Positions 60,801 through 64,000 of a stretch of DNA of 64,000 nucleotides are shown here, in pieces. The stretch spans positions 496,001 through 560,000 of the forward strand of contig SFZH01000008.1 in assembly GCA_021234535.1 (NCBI GenBank), given 5' to 3'. Position numbers and translations under genes: made by a program. Each line of letters begins with the position of its first letter. The stretch's first letter is position 1. The notes under the pieces are model-generated. The model had not been told where the DNA came from. It did not search any database and saw only the letters and a list, made by a program, of their open reading frames with translations. Origin of the DNA: Stichopus chloronotus (lineage: Eukaryota > Echinodermata > Holothuroidea > Aspidochirotida > Stichopodidae).

Positions 60801-62635
60801 TTCTACAAACATTCAATGTCGATATTTATTTGATATGTAGGTCATCATATGATAGGCTGGATTCAATCAAATATACAATTGATCGGGTGGATGGATGGAT
60901 GGATGAATGAATGAATAAACGAATGAATGAATGGATTGGATGGACAGGACGGAGGGATGAATAAACTAAATAAGGCGCTTTAAAAATATCATTTTTTTTT
61001 TCTCGTTTATCTTACTTTACAAAAGATCAGAATGGGAATCCAACACACTAACTTTTCGCCGGGAGAGACTTTGTGCCTTCCTTTAAACGAGACCCTACTT
61101 CCCGAGGCCCTTACGGTTGAGAGGTTACGCAACGCACGCGGTAGGAAAATGGCACCTTGGTATGGCTAAGAAAGCTTGTTTACCAACCAGAAGGGGATTT
61201 GATAGCTTCCTGGGTGAGATATTTCTCTTCTTAAATCAGGGAGTTGATATTAGGAGATACATCAGGCCTGATAGCAACTCCTCGCTTAAGCGCATTCATA
61301 TCGATAATTATCGAATTAATAACTCTTCTAAAAGACAGGTCTTTTTTATTCTGGAAGGTTTGTTAGTTTTTATTTAGTGTTAATTTCTATTATTTTATCG
61401 ACAGTTACTGTTAGAGAAGAAAACATTCATGATATTCAGTTATCATTCTAAGAATATCACAACTAGTATTCATTTCTGCGGTGACGTAATGTCCCCAAAT
61501 TTCCACTTTGAATAATTGCATTCAGAGTGCTAGTAACAAAACCTACAAAAGAGTCGGTTTTCTCAATCGTCCGCGATATGTATTTCTTTGACACACCATA
61601 ACTACTTTGTCCAACTTAATCCTTTCTTACCTTACCTATTGTAATATTTTCATTAGATGTAACTAGATTGCGGCTCTTTTTCTCTTTAAAATAGTCATTC
61701 GTCACATTTATGATGTCAACTATTTTCACCACTGGTAGCTAATTTAAATATTCTCCATATCTGTGACGTGTGTTGCTATTCATTGGTTGCGTTAATTGTT
61801 GCGCGTTATATTCCCGACTCAGTTAGATTTAGTTGTAGTTCCCACTATTATCGTTATCGTATCCATGGCAATCTTACGGTGCCTCACTTGCTTATCCTTT
61901 TGGCAGTTTGTAACTAAGACATCGGATAACTTCCTGACGAATGTGAGGATAGTATTAAAGATATCTTTAAAGTATATCTCATTATGAGCTTCCGATACTC
62001 CTACAAATGACTGTGCTTTATTCCTTTAAATTTCGTTTAGCTATATCTTTTACTTTCTTTGTAAAGGAGTTCTCAAGTTAGATAAGCTCTTTTTGAGCCT
62101 CTCGTTATCATTCCTCAATCTCTTTCGTTTAGGTATTTCATGATGCTTTCTCCACTGCCAAAGGCGATTGCAACTTGTTCGTACGAACGTATGGATGGGT
62201 ACATTAATGGATGAAGGAATGAATCAATGAATGAAAGGGAGGGAAGAAGACTGGTAAAGGACACATAAGGGAGGAATATGAGAAGGACGATTGATTAAAT
62301 AAAAAAATGTTCAAGATGAGGAGACGCACAGAAAGGGGTGATGCCCATTGACATTTCGTTTTCACAAGTCAGTAACTGTTCATATATGTAGGAACTTGAG
62401 AGATGTTTCCTATTTTTGTCAATATTTAAATCTTCATACAGGTATCGTTTTAGGTACAAGTAACCATTATAATTACAGGAGATCGCTCCATCTCGACCGA
62501 GCAAAGAGAATTCATGCAGATGGGAATACATTATATGAGAACGAGAATGCAACAACCAAGTATCGAGGAGTATTCTCATCGGAACTGTATGCCAATAGAG
62601 CAGTTAAAATTATACGAGAACACAACAAGAGAAAG
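51522..62635 (+). CDS. Gene B: arylsulfatase B-like sulfatase, frameshifted, 3' beyond window
   Basis: Exons 1-3 (51522-51872, 61026-61213, 62442-62635) on the same strand as gene A. Together they give a signal-peptide-like start, the [16 protein letters not shown] metal-binding block, CSPTR with the cysteine for formylglycine, [15 protein letters not shown] and an exon-3 block ending REHNKRK. Exon phases (0, then 1, then 0) equal those of gene A, and exon 2 and 3 proteins are clearly paralogous. Exon 2 has one extra base at about 61116, so the reading frame breaks 30 codons into it. The gene is therefore a recent pseudogene or carries a sequence error. Later exons should lie beyond 64000. 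If intact it would be a lysosomal or secreted sulfate-ester hydrolase. Confidence 0.85.
51960..53223. other. Intron 1 sequence with weak internal repetition
   Basis: From about 52195 to 52400, words such as CCATAGCAT, GAAGATA(C/T)TTCTC and TATCCAGAGT recur loosely, suggesting an eroded minisatellite. The rest shows nothing. Confidence 0.45.
53224..53330 (+). repeat. 20-bp tandem repeat
   Basis: Five head-to-tail copies of GATTTCTTTCAGTGGTGTTT; the third has one substitution and the last is diverged. Copies are nearly identical, so the array is young. Each copy looks like a polypyrimidine-AG splice acceptor (TTTCTTTCAG|TG). Confidence 0.92.
53580..53915 (+). mobile_element. MITE-like element, family R2, copy 2
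   Basis: 336 bp bounded by AAAGGGAAATAGGGCGTTT and, at the right end, AAATGCCCTATTTCCCTTT, a nearly perfect 19-bp inverted repeat. This is the cleanest pair of ends in the family. The interior differs from the other two copies, so it is a subfamily. No ORF. Confidence 0.8.
54920..55010. repeat. Small GACTCGAGTC-rich repeat
   Basis: GACTCGGACTCGAGTC followed by degenerate TTGAACTGG / TTGACCTGACTTGA words; related in composition to 42355-42535. Confidence 0.5.
55020..55560. repeat. TGACCTTTGACC-containing repeated region
   Basis: Two loosely repeated halves: TTTGACCTTCGCC...GAGTGGACACAATG...CACCTAACC...CCGTCTAGAGGAGACCGTGACAC and CCTTTGACCGTTAACG...GGGCGGACACTAT...GCACCCATCGG...GCCGTCTAGGGTGAGATGGTGACAC. 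The order is conserved between halves, indicating an old tandem duplication of about 300 bp. No ORF. Confidence 0.6.
55698..55860 (+). pseudogene. Possible THAP-domain remnant
   Basis: On the + strand the frame at 55703 gives YCVAVGCSL, a stop, then [24 protein letters not shown]. The C-x4-C spacing, the FRLFP block and the ERxRR block follow the order of a THAP zinc finger's first half. The stop and the missing second cysteine-histidine pair make it non-functional if real. THAP domains occur in P-element-like transposases. Weak assignment from pattern only. Confidence 0.35.
55862..55890. repeat. Perfect 10-bp stem inverted repeat
   Basis: AACGTACTAA and TTAGTACGTT around a nine-base loop, directly after the possible THAP remnant. 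Confidence 0.85.
56590..56830 (-). repeat. Dispersed repeat family R4, copy 2
   Basis: Inverted relative to 16590-16812; see that entry for the shared blocks. It holds a T-rich insert near 56730-56750. Confidence 0.65.
57335..57700 (+). repeat. Dispersed repeat family R1, copy 2
   Basis: Colinear with 6370-6670 (CAAGTTTCCTTCACAT, ATTAATGAGTGAGTAA, TTGACAGTTTTCATA, AGTTATGCTGATTGTGAG). Confidence 0.7.
57900..58200 (-). repeat. Dispersed repeat family R3, copy 2
   Basis: Inverted relative to 15050-15350; on the + strand it reads CTGTGATTTGCTCTTCATAT and ATGTAATCATTGC near its right end. Confidence 0.65.
58227..58576 (+). mobile_element. MITE-like element, family R2, copy 3
   Basis: 350 bp, starting AAAGGAAAATGCATTTG and ending AAACGCCCTATGTCCCTTT. 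The interior matches the 9496-9936 copy over most of its length, with the TTGTTGCTCAACA and TTTTGAGGAG blocks conserved. No ORF. Confidence 0.75.
58577..59526. other. Intron 1 sequence, nothing recognised
   Basis: No supported feature apart from short T runs and a small ACATGTTATAATGTT repeat near 58985-59040. Confidence 0.45.
59527..59805 (+). mobile_element. MITE family M1, copy 2 (right end lost)
   Basis: Colinear with 42990-43273 from AAAGGGGACCTCCAGTTAAG through CATAATTAGTTATTAGACA, where the match stops before the right inverted repeat. Confidence 0.8.
60020..60150 (-). mobile_element. MITE family M1, copy 3 (inverted fragment)
   Basis: The complement of this region matches the middle of copy 1 (GGTTGGTCGTCG, GACTACGTCATAAG, CAGTCAATTACAT, ATGGCGGCGCCCTTC, CATGCATAGTGTTAGAA). 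It faces copy 2 across about 215 bp. Confidence 0.75.
60262..60303 (-). mobile_element. Isolated hAT terminal inverted repeat
   Basis: The complement reads CAGGGGTCGGCAACCTACGG followed by CCCGCGGGCCAAGTTCGGCCC. This closely matches the terminal sequence typical of Charlie/SPIN-type hAT transposons, starting CAGGGGT. The other end is not seen within several kb, so this is a fragment or a solo end. The eight bases after it are GCTTAGAT; no upstream copy was noticed. Confidence 0.7.
60890..60962 (+). repeat. (GGAT)n/(GAAT)n microsatellite
   Basis: Interrupted GGAT and GAAT repeats ending about 65 bp before exon 2 of gene B. Confidence 0.9.
61026..61213 (+). CDS. Gene B exon 2, with a one-base frameshift
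   Basis: 188 bp. Acceptor AG is at 61024-61025 after a T-rich tract; the exon begins [20 protein letters not shown] in phase 0, parallel to gene A's IRTGTQ. The frame is good through LLPEALT (to 61115), then one extra G at about 61116 shifts it; from 61117 the frame [15 protein letters not shown] continues to SFLG and donor GTGAGA at 61214. Gene A's exon is 187 bp and has no such base. An acceptor at 61030 would give an immediate stop and is rejected. All catalytic residues survive in the two half-frames. Confidence 0.9.
61214..62441 (+). other. Gene B intron 2
   Basis: 1228 bp, AT-rich, with a small degenerate GAAT/GGAT simple repeat at about 62190-62235; no exon or transposon recognised. 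Confidence 0.7.
62442..62635 (+). CDS. Gene B exon 3
   Basis: 194 bp between AG at 62440-62441 and donor GTTAGT at 62636. The first two bases complete the glycine codon. Reads [38 protein letters not shown] and [15 protein letters not shown]. It is paralogous to gene A exon 3 with three extra codons and keeps the N-glycosylation sequon (NAT for gene A's NAS). Phase 0 at the end, as in gene A. Confidence 0.93.
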
Positions 62636-64000
62636 GTTAGTACGAAAAAGAAAATACAAAGATGGTTGTGATTAGTTCCTATACATCACATCCTCCGTGT
62701 GATGAGTACGGTAGTTGTTTTGTTATCAGAAGTGCGTTTGTGTATTTTTTTTCGCTTTAAATTCCAAAATCATTTAATAACTCTATGAATTACTTACTAA
62801 TCGATATCATACATGTTGGTGAGACTATAAACGATGGCTGATTAAAGTATTTCTTATATCATAAATATTTTTTCCAATTATTTTGCGAGGAACAGAGCAC
62901 GACGTCAAACATTTTAAGATCGGAAGTTCAATAACTCTGATTTTGTCTTAGTGGGGTTACTAACTATCTATGGTTTAGGAAGTAATGCTGGGAAGGATGG
63001 ACATTTTCCAGTCATTGTTCTCTCATACCATATCTGAATTCTCTCAGAATTATTGATGATTTCGTTATAGAGCATCTGTGATGTATCTTCATGTGTACAC
63101 TGAAATATAAATTGAAATCGAGGTTAAATTGGTTTGTAATTTATTTTTATATCAGTTCTTGGCAGTTAGCGTTAACTGAGATTACCTGTAATTTCGACAC
63201 CCAATTTATCACAGCATATTACCATTTCGAGCCATTATTTTACATTAACGTAATGTTTGTATTAAGTCGCGGTACTTCTTGCCTAACCTGGCCTCTCTAG
63301 GTTGCCTTACGTTATTTCTTTACTATATTTCATTTACGCCTTACGACTTTTCTTTACTATATTCTTTCATTAATTCATCTTGTTTTGTTTCGGTGTCCAT
63401 ATATTAATCTCTTTCATATATAACTCAATTTTCATAAACGCATTAGCAGTATCTAATGACATGCACTTTACAATGAACCCATGAGATGACCATATAGGGA
63501 AATGACCAGCACAGTGAAGAAAACATAAAGTTAGATAAACCTGAATGAGCTGTTAATATAAAAAAAACATAATCTTCTTAAATAGAGGACGCTAGATGCC
63601 TCTCTGACCGAGCGATCCTTTACAAAGGAACTCTTAATCCACGGTGGCGGCCATAAGGGGAAATGCGAGATGTAAAGTTATCTTGTTACAGTAACTTGTT
63701 GTATCGACAAGATTTTGCAAGCTGTCGAGATACCAAGTAAGACTAACATTTTGGAAATTTGTCAAAGTTGTCGAGATAGCAAATTCACATTTTTTACCGA
63801 GATGTCAATTTAACGTAAGTCGATTACTCGATAGTCAGCAAAATTTGTAACAAATTATATATAAACAGGTGTCTCCACGAATTGACAAATTTCGCCGAGA
63901 TGTCGGGTGAGCGTAAGTCGGTAGCTCGACAATTTGCCAAACTTGTGTCGAGCTAAAAAGTATTTGTAAAACGGTATCTTCACAGGTTGGCATTTTTTTT
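62636..64000 (+). other. Gene B intron 3, running off the window
   Basis: No exon-4 equivalent (a [13 protein letters not shown] block) is visible, so it should lie beyond the right edge. Contains the R5 repeat copy at 63690-63960. Confidence 0.65.
63690..63960 (+). repeat. Dispersed repeat family R5, copy 2
   Basis: Repeated words GTCGAGATAGCAAA, TAACGTAAGTCGATTACTCGA, GAGCGTAAGTCGGTAGCTCG and GACAATTTGCCAA match the family at 31745-31940, in the same orientation. Confidence 0.7.

Larger units (their letters stand above)
51873..61025 (+). other. Gene B intron 1, repeat-filled
   Basis: 9153 bp between GTAAGT and a T-rich acceptor. It contains at least ten recognisable repeat pieces, listed separately, and no further exon that I can support. 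Confidence 0.75.

Noticed and set aside
61031..61050. Acceptor at 61029-61030 for gene B exon 2
   Set aside because: In phase 0 it reads a stop within seven codons, whereas the AG at 61024-61025 restores the paralogous IRMGIQ start.

Overview
The window looks like intron-rich, AT-rich invertebrate animal DNA. The only host genes I can support are two tandem, same-strand genes for arylsulfatase B-like sulfatases. They are split into 185-351 bp exons separated by introns of 0.5-9.2 kb. The repeat mix (PIF/Harbinger, hAT, Penelope-like, LTR element, many MITE-like families and minisatellites) fits a marine invertebrate, possibly an echinoderm. That assignment is inference; no species marker is visible.

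Layout. 1-23110: 5' flank of gene A. It holds two tandem arrays at the left edge (42-bp and 56-bp units), dispersed repeats, a tRNA-headed SINE, a 21-bp repeat block, a C/T-rich tract and a minisatellite ending about 40 bp before the first visible exon. 23111-33695: sulfatase gene A, six exons in a consistent frame (433 codons plus stop) with a polyadenylation signal at 33884. The first exon, which should carry the signal peptide and the modified cysteine, is not recognisable anywhere upstream in the window. A Penelope-like fragment and a foldback repeat lie in its fourth intron (counting the missing exon as exon 1). 33696-51521: intergenic region with a three-level nest of transposons at 37011-42330 (PIF/Harbinger derivative inside an element with iterated terminal repeats, inside an LTR-retroelement remnant), MITE copies, a G-rich quadruplex-like tract and minisatellites. 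51522-62635: sulfatase gene B, exons 1-3, continuing beyond the right edge. Its first intron (9.15 kb) is full of repeats shared with the flank of gene A.

The two genes share exon phases and close protein sequence, so they are a tandem duplicate pair. Gene B exon 2 carries one extra base relative to gene A (188 versus 187 bp), which breaks its frame; it is either a real pseudogene lesion or an assembly error. Predicted role for intact members: lysosomal or secreted hydrolysis of sulfate esters on glycosaminoglycans or other sulfated glycans.

I found no convincing new multi-gene system. The most interesting items are the sulfatase pair with its frameshift, the nested transposons (especially the unassigned iterated-TIR element), and a hammerhead-like core next to the Penelope-like fragment.
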